A DNA stretch of 64,000 nt, from contig NZ_OY781616.1 in NCBI RefSeq assembly GCF_963677005.1, positions 1,185,501 through 1,249,500 on the forward strand. Direction: 5' to 3'. Positions 37,159 to 47,887 of the stretch are shown here, piece by piece. Each line of letters opens with the position of its first letter. The first letter of the stretch is position 1. The notes below the pieces were generated by a model. That model searched no databases. It was not told the origin of the DNA and saw nothing but the letters and a program-made list of their open reading frames with translations. Origin of the DNA: Maridesulfovibrio sp. Lineage in GTDB: Bacteria > Desulfobacterota > Desulfovibrionia > Desulfovibrionales > Desulfovibrionaceae. Made by a program: the position numbers and the translations under genes.

Positions 37159-38574
37159 TTAAAATACCTTCTTGCGTTTTGACGAGGAAGGAATTCCCAA
37201 TGCAGTCCTATACTTGGCTACAGTCCTTCTCGCAATGTTGACCTCAAGACTTTCCTTCAGTATTTCGGCTATTTTTTCATCGCTCAGCGGCTTCTTGCCA
37301 TCCTCCTCGCCGACAAGCTTCTTGATCATTGCCTTTACGGATTCGGAACCGACCTGAGATCCATCATCCAACCCGAGAGCACTGTTAAAGAAAAATTTCA
37401 ATTCATAAATCCCATGCGGAGTGGATACATACTTGTTGGTCGTTATCCTGCTCACTGTGGATTCATGCATTTCAATATCTTCAGCGACCTCCTTCAGAAT
37501 AAGCGGTTTCAACTTGGTAACCCCGTGGGCGAAAAAGTCACGCTGAAACCTCACGATTGATTCAAGAACCTTGTAAAGAGTCCGCTGCCGCTGATACAGG
37601 CTTTTCATCAGCCATTGGGCGGAGCGCATCTTGTCCTGAAAATATTCCTTGTCTTCCCCCTTGGTAGAAGCCAGAGTTTCGACATAAAAAGCGTTCATCT
37701 GCAGCTTGGGCAACCCGTCCTCATTCAGAACAATGACAAAATCTCCGTCATATTCATAAACATAAGCATCCGGGCTTATATAGAAAGAGTCTCCGCTTGA
37801 AAAACTTGCTCCCGGCAAAGGGTCGAGCGTCTGCATCAGGTCCAGATAACTCTTCAGGTCCTCCATGCTGAGCTTGAATTTTCTGGCCAGCGGCTTATAC
37901 CGCTTTTTTTCCAGATCATCCAGATGATCCCTTACAAGCGAGACAAGAATCGGATCATCGTCCAGCTTCAATGTCTCCAACTGAATCATCAAACATTCCT
38001 GTGGAGTGCGGGCTGCAACCCCTACAGGGTCGAACCTCTGTATCCTGTACAGCACTCTTTCCACGTCTGCGATTTCAGTATAGCATGTTTCGGCGACCTC
38101 TTCCAAGTCAATCCGTAAAAAACCTCCGGAGCTAAGGTTCCCGATAATGCACTCTCCGATTTCGATTTCCTTTTCACTGAAATCGGAAAGAGACAGTTGC
38201 CAGTGCAGGTGCCCTTCAAGCGAGGTTGACTTTGTAAGCCGTGCCTCGAAGGACATACCGTCTTCAAGAGACTCAGCCTCGCGGGAGGCTGACTGCTTGG
38301 AAGTGCTGGAAAATTCACCAAGGTAATTTTCCCACTCCGCTTCCCTGGACATCTGGACCTCTTCGGCAGATGCGGTACCGGCGTCAGAATCAGGAGAATC
38401 GGTCCTTTCCTGAGAATCGGCTTCCTCAAGAATAGGATTTTCCATCAGCTCCTGATGTACTGAATCCACCAGCTCCAAACGCGAGAGCTGCAATAATTTA
38501 ATTGCCTGCTGCAACTGGGGAGTCATCACCAGTTGCTGCGTAAGCTTTAATTGCTGTCTAAGTTCCAACCCCAT
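37159..38574 (-). CDS. rpoN: RNA polymerase sigma-54 factor
   Basis: 471 residues. N-terminal region I is rich in Gln/Leu (LRQQLKLTQQLVMTPQLQQAIKLLQ), where enhancer-binding ATPases act. An acidic region II follows (about 60-110), then the core-binding domain, an HTH-containing DNA-binding region, and the C-terminal RpoN box ARRTVAKYR near 450 that reads the -24 element. Matching -24/-12 promoters occur in this window upstream of glnN and a chemoreceptor. It lies in the conserved lptB-rpoN-hpf-ptsN order. Confidence 0.97.
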   Translation of the reverse strand: MGLELRQQLKLTQQLVMTPQLQQAIKLLQLSRLELVDSVHQELMENPILEEADSQERTDSPDSDAGTASAEEVQMSREAEWENYLGEFSSTSKQSASREAESLEDGMSFEARLTKSTSLEGHLHWQLSLSDFSEKEIEIGECIIGNLSSGGFLRIDLEEVAETCYTEIADVERVLYRIQRFDPVGVAARTPQECLMIQLETLKLDDDPILVSLVRDHLDDLEKKRYKPLARKFKLSMEDLKSYLDLMQTLDPLPGASFSSGDSFYISPDAYVYEYDGDFVIVLNEDGLPKLQMNAFYVETLASTKGEDKEYFQDKMRSAQWLMKSLYQRQRTLYKVLESIVRFQRDFFAHGVTKLKPLILKEVAEDIEMHESTVSRITTNKYVSTPHGIYELKFFFNSALGLDDGSQVGSESVKAMIKKLVGEEDGKKPLSDEKIAEILKESLEVNIARRTVAKYRTALGIPSSSKRKKVF

Positions 38575-39060
38575 AGACTTACGCCACCTTCGTGATCATA
38601 CAAGAATAACCAATCTGAATTGTTTTCGGCATTTCGCAAGAAACAGAAACATTTTTTCCCATTCTGCTCCCAGCGTGATTAAACAATGCCATACTCCACT
38701 ATATTTTGCAACACGCATCTAAAATTAATCTGAAATTTCAATATGTTTTAGGGAGTATGGAGGCTTATGAAAAAAGTGTACCAATGTTCTTGCAGACTGT
38801 AAATCCACACGGGCCAAATTAATTAAACTTAGGCTAAATATCCTGAAATGGACAAAAGGAAGAATTATCGTACGCAAACAGATACAGGACAAAACAAAAA
38901 CAATAGCTCTTAGCAAAAAAACGCAAAAAATCCCGAAACAACGGCATGTCAGCAGCCTTTTATCCCGGGATTTTATTAGCAGCGCGATATCTTGATTTTT
39001 CGAAATTGGCGAGAATCCTACCTCATCTTCCGACTTTGAAATAATCGCTTATGAAAAAGA
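38575..39060. other. lptB-rpoN intergenic region
   Basis: 486 bp with no supported gene. It holds the lptB terminator (38916-38973) and should contain the rpoN promoter, since nothing else separates the two genes. The middle is A-rich. A GGAGG followed too closely by a ten-codon open frame at 38767 (+) was not accepted as a gene. Confidence 0.5.
38916..38973 (-). terminator. probable terminator of lptB
   Basis: The stem AAATCCCG/CGGGATTT encloses a 30-base loop and is followed on the minus strand by TTTTGCGTTTTTTT. The long loop lowers confidence. Confidence 0.55.
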
Positions 39061-39783
39061 TTACAAACTGAAGGAGTCACCGAGATAAAGCCTTCTGGCC
39101 TTGGTGTTCTTGACAATACTTTCCGGGGAACCGTTCAGAATAACGCGCCCTTCATAGACCAGATAGGCCCTGTCACATATGGATAGTGTTTCGCGCACGT
39201 TATGGTCGGAAATAAGAATTCCCAGCCCCATATCCTTGAGAGACGAGATAATGTCCTGAATATCAATTACAGCTATCGGATCTATGCCCGCAAACGGCTC
39301 ATCGAGCAGGATAAAACTGGGATTGTTGATCATGGCTCTGGCAATTTCCAGACGGCGGCGTTCACCTCCTGAAAGATACATGGCTTTCTGGTCGGCAAGA
39401 CGCAGAATATTAAGCTGGTCGAGAAGTTCATCTGCGCGCCGCCCCACGGCTTTACCGGAAATTCCGGTATGCTCGATGATGATTTCCAGATTCTTGCGCA
39501 CCGAAAGTTTTTTGAAGATGGAACTTTCCTGCGGAAGATAGCTGACCCCCATACGGGCCCGCTCGTGCAACGGAAGCCTGGTGATCAGTTTCTTGTCGAA
39601 ATAAACTTCACCGGAAGTAGGCTTTACAACCCCTACGAGCATGTAAAAAGTAGTGGTTTTCCCGGCGCCGTTAGGACCGAGCAAACCGACAACCTCGCCT
39701 TCGCGCACGGTCAGATTAATGCCCCGGACGACCTCCTTGGGGCCGTAGCACTTGACCAGTTTTCTGGCGACAATTGAAGACAT
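39061..39783 (-). CDS. lptB: LPS export ABC transporter ATP-binding protein
   Basis: 240-residue ATPase that with LptF/LptG extracts LPS from the inner membrane. Walker A GPNGAGKTT at about 36-44, signature YLSGGERRRLEIARA, Walker B FILLDEPFAGIDP and H-loop SDHNVRETL. ACAGGAGT precedes the ATG. It follows lptA by 56 bp in the kdsA-kdsC-lptC-lptA-lptB run. LptF/G are elsewhere. Confidence 0.97.
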   Translation of the reverse strand: MSSIVARKLVKCYGPKEVVRGINLTVREGEVVGLLGPNGAGKTTTFYMLVGVVKPTSGEVYFDKKLITRLPLHERARMGVSYLPQESSIFKKLSVRKNLEIIIEHTGISGKAVGRRADELLDQLNILRLADQKAMYLSGGERRRLEIARAMINNPSFILLDEPFAGIDPIAVIDIQDIISSLKDMGLGILISDHNVRETLSICDRAYLVYEGRVILNGSPESIVKNTKARRLYLGDSFSL

Positions 39784-39839
39784 GTGACTCCTGTCTGTTG
39801 ATCCGGAACGACATTATCAACGGCAGAGAGAGCCGTAGA

Positions 39840-41464
39840 CTAGTCGGTCAGCTTCTTCGGTGTGTAAAAAATTGCTTCAATGGGCTTGTTTCCGCCGACA
39901 ACTTCAGAGCGATTTTCCTTGAGATAAAACCGGATAACATTGCCCTGCACCAGATTGGCTCCGTCCTGAAGCCTCGCATCGCCTTCCATGAGTATAATCG
40001 AATCGGCGACTTTGTATGTCAGCTTTTTACAATTACCCTTGCGATTATTCATCACCACCCTGACGTTGCCGGAAGCGACAATCTCCCGAATCTTATCCTG
40101 AGTATCGGAAAGAGAATCTCCTTCCGGCCTCAGAAATGCGGTCAGTTTTTCGGAGGTAAGGGTTACATCAAGGCGGACAACCTTTACATTGCCGGAAAAG
40201 GTAATCCGGTTGCGGTTCTCGCTGAAGGTCATCTTCTCGGAAGTGATCTTGATGGGAACTTCATCGGCAGTGCCGGATTTTCTTTTCTGTGCAGGCTTCT
40301 CTGCCTTTTTCTCGGCAGGAGGATCGGCCTGAAGATAAGTGCCGTAGACATAACCGATCTTCTCGGCCTCCTTGCCTTCGGCAAGGCGGAAAACAGGATA
40401 CCATTTATTCTCAATCGCACCGACAGTAACGGATTCCCCGACTTCAAGTTTACCCACGATAAGCGACTTGGGATCTGGTTCGGAACGCACATTCAACACG
40501 GCCGAGGAGTACATGGTCTTTGTGGACACAGGAGTTTCCAGAATCTCCTGCATGGCCTGCTCCATAGCGTCAAGATTGTTCTGACGTTTTACTGCGGCCT
40601 GTTCTTTCTTCTTTTTTTCAGAAGCAATTTCAGCCTTGCGGGCATCGATACCGGCCATCTGAACTTTTTCGAGATTTTTCGGATAGGCAGCCAGGAAAGG
40701 CCCCAGGCATACCCCCATACGGGAGTATCCTTGTTCACAATAGTATCAATGCGGTAAAGGGCATACATTCCGCCTTTCTCTGCTCCGACCTGAGCTCTGT
40801 GCCCCGGACTAAGAATCCCTACCTCGGCTGATCCGGCCACCGGTTTTTCAATAACATTTATACGTCTTACTGCGTAACGGATACGGGCGTCGGCAACATC
40901 AATATCCACATCTTCCTTTTTTACAAACCCCAAGGCCTCGGATTCCGAGACAACTGCGGTGTCACCCTTGAATGCGGCGTACCAGCCGTCACGCAAAAAG
41001 CCTACCTTGATGCAGTCTCCGGTCTTGAAAACTCCACCGGTTGAAGATTTGACGGTTCTTTCGAGATGGTACTTGATGTCCCTGCCCAGATAACGGACAT
41101 CCCCCCAGTCCGCCTGCGGACTTTGAGGGGCGGCGGCAACAACAACCTTGGAAGAAACATAGCCCACAGGCAATTCGTTCTTCCCGGCCGATGCGGGAAA
41201 AACAGGATACCAACCGCCATCCAAGGCCCCTACCCTGAAACTCTGATCGGGAGAAAGAATCCAGACAACCGGAGCCTTCAATCCCGGTTCAGACCGGACG
41301 TTGGCAATTGATTTCGCAACCCTGAGCCCTTCAGGAGCTGCAGCGTGTGCAGGAAAGCTGAAAGCAAGGCTCAACAGGAACAAAAGACAGAGCAAGGCCG
41401 GAAAACAGTTTGCCGGGCTACTCCCTTTAAAACATAAATTTTTAAAATTGCTAGTCAAATGCAT
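39840..41464 (-). CDS. lptA: exported SH3-like/LptA (OstA) protein split by a one-base frameshift
   Basis: Periplasmic LPS-bridge protein with an unusual N-terminal extension. The first frame (to 40589) has a signal peptide (about 1-42) and three bacterial SH3-like repeats (NVRSEPGLKAPVV, DCIKVGFLRDGWY, NVIEKPVAGSAEVG). The second frame (40718 to 39840) continues with a helical KKKKEQ segment, another SH3-like repeat (VLNVRSEPDPKSLIVG) and the OstA/LptA beta-jellyroll (ITSEKMTFSENRNRITFSGN). The frames join at a GGGG run (40701-40704): one more G gives VWGYAWGPFLAAYP and a 541-residue protein. The total length of 1625 bp fits a single lost base. Confidence 0.82.
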
Positions 41465-41488
41465 GCTCGCTTCTGAAATTGGTCCCCA

Positions 41489-42079
41489 TTATTCGGGCAT
41501 AACCACCATAGCAGGTGATATCAGGGCTTCCATACCGTCTTCAATCATTATTTCGCGGGTGACAAGGTCAACTTTAACTTTCTTGGCGCTGATAAAAGTT
41601 GCAGGGCTGAACACCCTTACATTTCCTTCCAGAAAAAGGACATTTTCCTTGGGCACGAAATTCAGCCGCTCGGACTTGAGTTTCATATCGCCGTAATGCC
41701 CTTCAACGTTATCCCAGAGCCTCAACCCCTCGCCTTTCTGGCTGACCTCTCCGTGCTGAGCACGAACAAAAACTTCCTTGCGGTCTCTTCCCAGATAATA
41801 TGTAACCCGAGGCTTATCCGCTATAACAAGCCCCTTTTCCTGGTCATAATCAGCGCTGCCTGCCCGCAGAATCCACTCCACATCCCCACCGGTCCCCTGA
41901 ATCAATTCAATTTCCTCGGCAGAAACATCAGACTTGTTCTGGTCAGCCAAGACCGGACGTTTAACGGCCGAACGGACCATGTGAGGATACGATCCGTACT
42001 TTTTACCCAGCAAGGTCCCGGAAATAACCCCCAGCAGCAGGGCCAGGACTAAAAAAAATACGTAACGGCTTCGGCCCAT
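41489..42079 (-). CDS. lptC: LPS export system protein LptC
   Basis: 196 residues with one N-terminal membrane anchor (about 6-25) and a periplasmic OstA-like beta-jellyroll (KLKSERLNFVPKENVLFLEGNV). In the LptBFG-C-A bridge it hands LPS to LptA. The ATG directly abuts the kdsC stop, and its ribosome-binding site lies in the end of kdsC, so it is coupled. lptA follows after 24 bp. Confidence 0.92.
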   Translation of the reverse strand: MGRSRYVFFLVLALLLGVISGTLLGKKYGSYPHMVRSAVKRPVLADQNKSDVSAEEIELIQGTGGDVEWILRAGSADYDQEKGLVIADKPRVTYYLGRDRKEVFVRAQHGEVSQKGEGLRLWDNVEGHYGDMKLKSERLNFVPKENVLFLEGNVRVFSPATFISAKKVKVDLVTREIMIEDGMEALISPAMVVMPE

Positions 42080-42601
42080 TTAGCCTGCCCACTCCTGCCA
42101 GATGGAACCGAGTTTTCCCTGTGCGTCAAGAATGAAGGAGATAGCCTCGCGCACGGCCCCGTGTCCTCCGCTCCTTGAAGATATCCACCGGGCAAGACCG
42201 AAAATCTCAGGCTGAGCGTTCTTGACGGCCATGGGCAGCCCGACCCGGAGCATTACCGGAACGTCTATCCAGTCATCACCAACGTAGGCGACTTCTTCAT
42301 CAGTAAGACCTTTTTCACGCAACAGCTTTTCATAGAAAGGCAGCTTTTCCCTCTGGCCGGGATAATAATCGGTTATACCCAGTTCGGAAACCCGCTCCTT
42401 TACCGCACCGTGATCAAGACCGGTTATAACGGCAACCTCTATTCCAGCCTGCTGTGCGAATTTTATTCCAAGGCCGTCCTGCACGTTGAAACGCTTCATG
42501 ACGTTACCTTCGTGGTCATAATAAAGACCGCCGTCTGTGAGCACGCCATCCACATCCAGTATAAGCAGCCGAATTTTTGAAGCACGGTCCTTAGCAGACA
42601 T
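42080..42601 (-). CDS. kdsC: 3-deoxy-D-manno-octulosonate-8-phosphate phosphatase (HAD family)
   Basis: Removes phosphate from Kdo-8-P for LPS inner core synthesis. 173 residues, the small cap-less C0-type HAD fold of KdsC. Motif [14 protein letters not shown], motif II VITG, and motif [16 protein letters not shown] with the acidic pair. ATG 42601 follows GGAGCG and overlaps the kdsA end by 11 bases, so it is coupled to kdsA. Confidence 0.95.
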   Translation of the reverse strand: MSAKDRASKIRLLILDVDGVLTDGGLYYDHEGNVMKRFNVQDGLGIKFAQQAGIEVAVITGLDHGAVKERVSELGITDYYPGQREKLPFYEKLLREKGLTDEEVAYVGDDWIDVPVMLRVGLPMAVKNAQPEIFGLARWISSRSGGHGAVREAISFILDAQGKLGSIWQEWAG

Positions 42602-43403
42602 AATCAACGCTCCATCCGGCCATCAGATCGCGGATAAGATCCTCGGTCCGGTCAAGCGGCCAGCTGTTGGGTCCGTCGCAAAGGGCACAGTCAGGATCGG
42701 GGTGAACTTCCATGAACACACCGGACGCACCGGCTGCAACGGCAGCCCTCGACAGCACGGGAACAAACTCCCGCTGTCCTCCGGATTTTCCGTCCAGTCC
42801 TCCGGGAAGCTGCACGGAATGAGTGGCATCGAATACGACCGGGCAACCCAGTTGCCGCATCAGAAGAATGGAACGCATATCCACTACAAGATTGTTGTAA
42901 CCGAACGATGAACCGCGCTCGGTCAGCCAGATGCGGCTGTTTCCGGCCTCTTTCAGCTTACCTACAACATGACGCATATCATTGGGAGCCAGAAACTGGC
43001 CTTTTTTCACGTTTACAACCCGCCCGGTATCGGCGGCGGCGACCAGCAGATCGGTCTGGCGACACAGAAAAGCCGGAATCTGAACCACATCGGCAACTTC
43101 GCCGACAGGTGCGGCCTGATCCGGGGTATGGATATCAGTAACTACAGGGAGACCGATTTCATCCTTGACACGCTGCAGCCACTTGAGCCCCTCGTCCATT
43201 CCCGGACCACGAAAAGATGTGATGGAAGTACGGTTGGCCTTATCGAAAGAACTCTTGAAAACAACGGTCATACCCAGACGTTCAGCGATACCGGCCAGTT
43301 CTTCCGCAGCACGCAATGCCACATCCAGCGTCTCAAGCGCACATGGTCCGGCCAGAATAAAAGGTCCTTCCAGACTTTTCTGATATAATTCATCGGGAGT
43401 CAA
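42591..43403 (-). CDS. kdsA: 3-deoxy-8-phosphooctulonate synthase
   Basis: Condenses PEP with arabinose-5-phosphate to Kdo-8-P. About 270 residues. [31 protein letters not shown] and [12 protein letters not shown] are family blocks. The TTG at 43403 ([13 protein letters not shown]) follows GGAGG by ten bases; a GTG at 43445 would add an unlikely extension. First of the kds-lpt gene run, downstream of pyrG. Confidence 0.96.
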   Translation of the reverse strand: MTPDELYQKSLEGPFILAGPCALETLDVALRAAEELAGIAERLGMTVVFKSSFDKANRTSITSFRGPGMDEGLKWLQRVKDEIGLPVVTDIHTPDQAAPVGEVADVVQIPAFLCRQTDLLVAAADTGRVVNVKKGQFLAPNDMRHVVGKLKEAGNSRIWLTERGSSFGYNNLVVDMRSILLMRQLGCPVVFDATHSVQLPGGLDGKSGGQREFVPVLSRAAVAAGASGVFMEVHPDPDCALCDGPNSWPLDRTEDLIRDLMAGWSVDYVC

Positions 43404-43427
43404 AAGGTCCGCCCTCCATATATGAAT

Positions 43428-43461
43428 CCGGCCGAAAGCGGACACGCCCGCTTTCGGCCGG
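43428..43461 (-). terminator. strong hairpin between pyrG and kdsA
   Basis: The perfect 14-bp stem CCGGCCGAAAGCGG/CCGCTTTCGGCCGG with a six-base loop lies 25 bases upstream of kdsA. It has no T-run, so it may be an attenuating or mRNA-stabilising structure rather than a full terminator. Confidence 0.5.
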
Positions 43462-43487
43462 ACTTTAATTAGCTTAAAGAGTCCCGC

Positions 43488-45200
<1,713 letters not shown>

Positions 45201-45405
45201 TCAGGGAAAAAACACAAAAAAGGACCGTCTCCCCGAACAATCTTAATTCAGGCGTATCCGACTACAAAAAAATGTGTTAGCGGTACGTCCTGAGGAATTT
45301 AGATTGTTGACGGGAAGCTGACCCGCAATTATGTTCCTCTCTTCTAAACATGGACTAGATAGTCTTTGAGCATTTCTATTGTCAACATCTGGAGGACAAA
45401 AATAT

Positions 45406-46215
45406 ATGGCCCGCGTAAAAGTTTTGGTCATTACCGGTTACGGAACCAACTGTGAACAGGAATCGGCACACGCCGCCCGCAAGGCCGGCGCAGACGAAGT
45501 GGATATAGCTTATTTTTCCGACCTCGCGGCAGGCAAGACAACTCTTGAAGGATATAATTTTCTCATTTTCCCGGGAGGATTTCTGGACGGAGACGACCTT
45601 GGAGCAGCCCAGGCTGCAGCCCTGCGCTGGAAACACGCCCAGACAGAAGACGGCAGCCCTCTGGTTGACCAGATCAAAAAATTCTTCGAAGACGGCGGAG
45701 TTATTCTCGGTATCTGCAACGGATTCCAGCTTCTGGTCAAGCTCGGTCTTCTTCCTGCGGTCGGCGGAGAATACTTCACCCGTCAGGTTTCGCTGAGCTA
45801 CAACGATTCAGCAAAATACGAAGACCGCTGGATTCACCTCAAGGCGAACCCGGATTCACCCTGTGTATTCACCAAAAAGATTGATACCCTCAACGTTCCC
45901 GTCCGTCACGGTGAAGGCAAGATTATTCCCGCAGACGATGCAATGCTTGAAAAAATTGTTGAAAACAACCTTCATGCCCTGCAGTACATCGATCCGGAAA
46001 CCGGGGAAGTAACCATGGAATACCCAGCCAACCCCAACGGCTCTCCGCTCGGCATAGCGGGACTGACCGACCCGAGCGGTCGCATTCTCGGCCTCATGCC
46101 GCACCCGGAAGCATATAACCACCCCACCAACCACCCCAAATGGACCCGCGGAAACCTCCCCACTCTGGGGCTGTCTCTGCTCGAAGGTGGCGTAAACTAC
46201 ATCAAATCCCTGTAG
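45406..46215 (+). CDS. purQ: phosphoribosylformylglycinamidine synthase glutaminase subunit (PurQ)
   Basis: Supplies ammonia from glutamine for the FGAM step of purine synthesis. 269 residues, longer than the ~225-residue Bacillus type. Catalytic C104 in ILGICNGFQLL, FPGGFLDGDD, and H/E in LMPHPEAYNHP. GGAGG lies 11 bases before ATG 45406. It is divergent from pyrG, and purL and other pur genes are not adjacent. Confidence 0.93.
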   Translation: MARVKVLVITGYGTNCEQESAHAARKAGADEVDIAYFSDLAAGKTTLEGYNFLIFPGGFLDGDDLGAAQAAALRWKHAQTEDGSPLVDQIKKFFEDGGVILGICNGFQLLVKLGLLPAVGGEYFTRQVSLSYNDSAKYEDRWIHLKANPDSPCVFTKKIDTLNVPVRHGEGKIIPADDAMLEKIVENNLHALQYIDPETGEVTMEYPANPNGSPLGIAGLTDPSGRILGLMPHPEAYNHPTNHPKWTRGNLPTLGLSLLEGGVNYIKSL

Positions 46216-46266
46216 TGCTCTGAGGCGGTAAGCCCTGTTTTATCGGACCGTAAGTGATTAATTCCG

Positions 46267-46297
46267 AGGGGAGAGTTCAGACTCTCCCCTTTTTTTG
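46267..46297 (+). terminator. terminator of purQ
   Basis: The perfect 10-bp stem AGGGGAGAGT/ACTCTCCCCT has a TCAG loop followed by seven T. Confidence 0.95.
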
Positions 46298-46401
46298 TTT
46301 TTGATGCTATTATGGCAGGAGTAGATCGCCCTGCGGATGTCATAGCAGGACGAAGACTTATGCTTATTCCGAAACCGGAAAGCCGGATAAAAAGAGAATA
46401 A

Positions 46402-46914
46402 ATGACCAATATCATTATCAAAGGCAATGCCCCGTCAAAACCGCCTGCCGGTCAGAGCTGGCGTTCGATGATGGACGTGGCAATCCGTGAGGCATTCAAG
46501 GCCCGCCGGGATGACGAGGTGCCGATCGGAGCAGCCCTGTTCGATGCTGACGGTAACCTGCTGGCGTGCGGCAGCAACAATCCCCTGACCACCAACGATC
46601 CCAGCGGACATGCTGAAATGAACTGTATTCGGGCGGCCTGCCGCAAAACGGGCAATTACCGACTTCCGCCGGACACGATCCTCGCAGTCACCCTTGAACC
46701 ATGCATAATGTGCCTTGGAGCTATCATCCATGCCCGTGTCGGAGGAGTGATATTCGGCGCTCCGGACCCCAAAGCCGGGGCTGTTGTGTCCAATATGGAC
46801 GGAACGGAACTTCCGTTCGCCAACCACAGGTTTTGGGCTATCGGAGGTGTGTCCGGCCAGGAATGCAAGGAAATACTGCAGAGTTTCTTTCTTCAGAAGC
46901 GCAGGAAGGACTGA
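46402..46914 (+). CDS. cytidine/deoxycytidylate-deaminase-fold zinc enzyme (TadA/guanine deaminase type)
   Basis: 170-residue nucleoside/tRNA deaminase fold. Zinc and catalytic residues: GHAEMNC (H and E) and LEPCIMCLGAIIHARV (two Cys). VPIGAALFDADGNLLACG and PDPKAGAV are shared with TadA, which makes inosine at tRNA-Arg position 34. The GSNNPLTTNDPSGHAEM arrangement also resembles guanine/cytosine-type deaminases of this superfamily, so the substrate is not fixed by sequence alone. Confidence 0.85.
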   Translation: MTNIIIKGNAPSKPPAGQSWRSMMDVAIREAFKARRDDEVPIGAALFDADGNLLACGSNNPLTTNDPSGHAEMNCIRAACRKTGNYRLPPDTILAVTLEPCIMCLGAIIHARVGGVIFGAPDPKAGAVVSNMDGTELPFANHRFWAIGGVSGQECKEILQSFFLQKRRKD

Positions 46915-47082
46915 TACGGAGACTGCGGTACGGACCTTCTCCGCAAACGGCATAAATCAACGTCCGCTGTCACATAAAATCGGACAGATTTAAAGGCGGT
47001 TATAATTTTCACGTGACAAATTATTTTTTTTCAATGTATGCACCATGAAAGCCACAAAAAATTTATCACAAGGGAGATTGTC

Positions 47083-47622
47083 ATGTTTAAAAAAACACTT
47101 ATGGCACTGTGTCTGGTAATTGCTCTTGCCGTTTCCGCATATGCCGAGTCACCGCTTACTTCAGACCAGGTGGAGAGAGTTTTTTCTGCGTTTGAAGCTC
47201 TCGAAACATATACGGACCAGATGGATCAGGAACGGGAACAGTCCGGTGAAATGGATGCGGACCCCTTCGATCCGGAAATGTTCAGCCGCGAATGCTCTCT
47301 CATGTTCGGCTATAACACCGAAACCAGAAAAATAATCGAAGATCATGGATTCACATACAAAACCTGGCCTGAAACTGCCGGACGCGTGATGAAGGCCATG
47401 GCCTATCTGGCAATGCAGTCGGAAGGAGAATCCGGGATGGAAGAAATGAAAGAGGCTCTTGCTCAGATCGAGGCTGACCCCAACATGTCTGCTGAGCAGA
47501 AAGCCGCCATGAAGCATCACCTCCAATCCGCAATGAGCACTGTCAACACAATGATGAAAGCGCCGGAAGAGGACGTCAAAGCTGTTCGGCCGTATTTTGA
47601 AAAATATGCCAACGAACAATAA
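47083..47622 (+). CDS. exported alpha-helical protein of unknown function
   Basis: 179 residues. The signal peptide MFKKTLMALCLVIALAVSAYA is cleaved before ESPLT. The mature part is acidic, Met-rich and helical (MEEMKEALAQIEADPNMSAEQKAAM), so probably periplasmic. No family is recognised with confidence. ATG 47083 has AAGGGAG five bases upstream; an in-frame start 15 codons earlier lacks one and would bury the signal. Monocistronic. Confidence 0.75.
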   Translation: MFKKTLMALCLVIALAVSAYAESPLTSDQVERVFSAFEALETYTDQMDQEREQSGEMDADPFDPEMFSRECSLMFGYNTETRKIIEDHGFTYKTWPETAGRVMKAMAYLAMQSEGESGMEEMKEALAQIEADPNMSAEQKAAMKHHLQSAMSTVNTMMKAPEEDVKAVRPYFEKYANEQ

Positions 47623-47823
47623 TTGAACAGCGGGGATGCAAAAAATCCCTGCCCATCAAATTAACACGTATCGTTTTGACGCACTTGTAACAGTATAATA
47701 TAATAGTATTTTTTTTAAATAATACATTTTTGATTCAAAAGATGTGTCCATTTGGCACATTTCTTAAAGACTGAGGCCCGACTCGCCGTTACTAACACAT
47801 TGAATTAATGGACCAAACATATC

Positions 47824-47839
47824 TGGCACCAATAATGCT
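47824..47839 (+). promoter_or_regulatory. sigma-54 (-24/-12) promoter of the chemoreceptor gene
   Basis: TGGCACCAATAATGCT has GG and GC separated by exactly ten bases and the TGGCAC core intact. The start of transcription would be near 47850, about 38 bases before the ATG. Confidence 0.65.
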
Positions 47840-47887
47840 CGATACCTGTTCAACCTGTTATTATGTTAACCGAGAGGGGGTTATGTT

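Noticed and set aside
38767-38799. Tiny ORF after GGAGG in the lptB-rpoN gap
   Set aside because: Only ten codons, ribosome-binding-site spacing too short. A longer frame would need an assumed base deletion with no homology to support it.
38725-38916. 63-codon minus-strand frame in the lptB-rpoN gap
   Set aside because: No convincing start signal and a composition typical of AT-rich non-coding DNA.
47753-47770. First TGGCAC upstream of the chemoreceptor
   Set aside because: It lacks a GC at the -12 position; the second match at 47824 is better.
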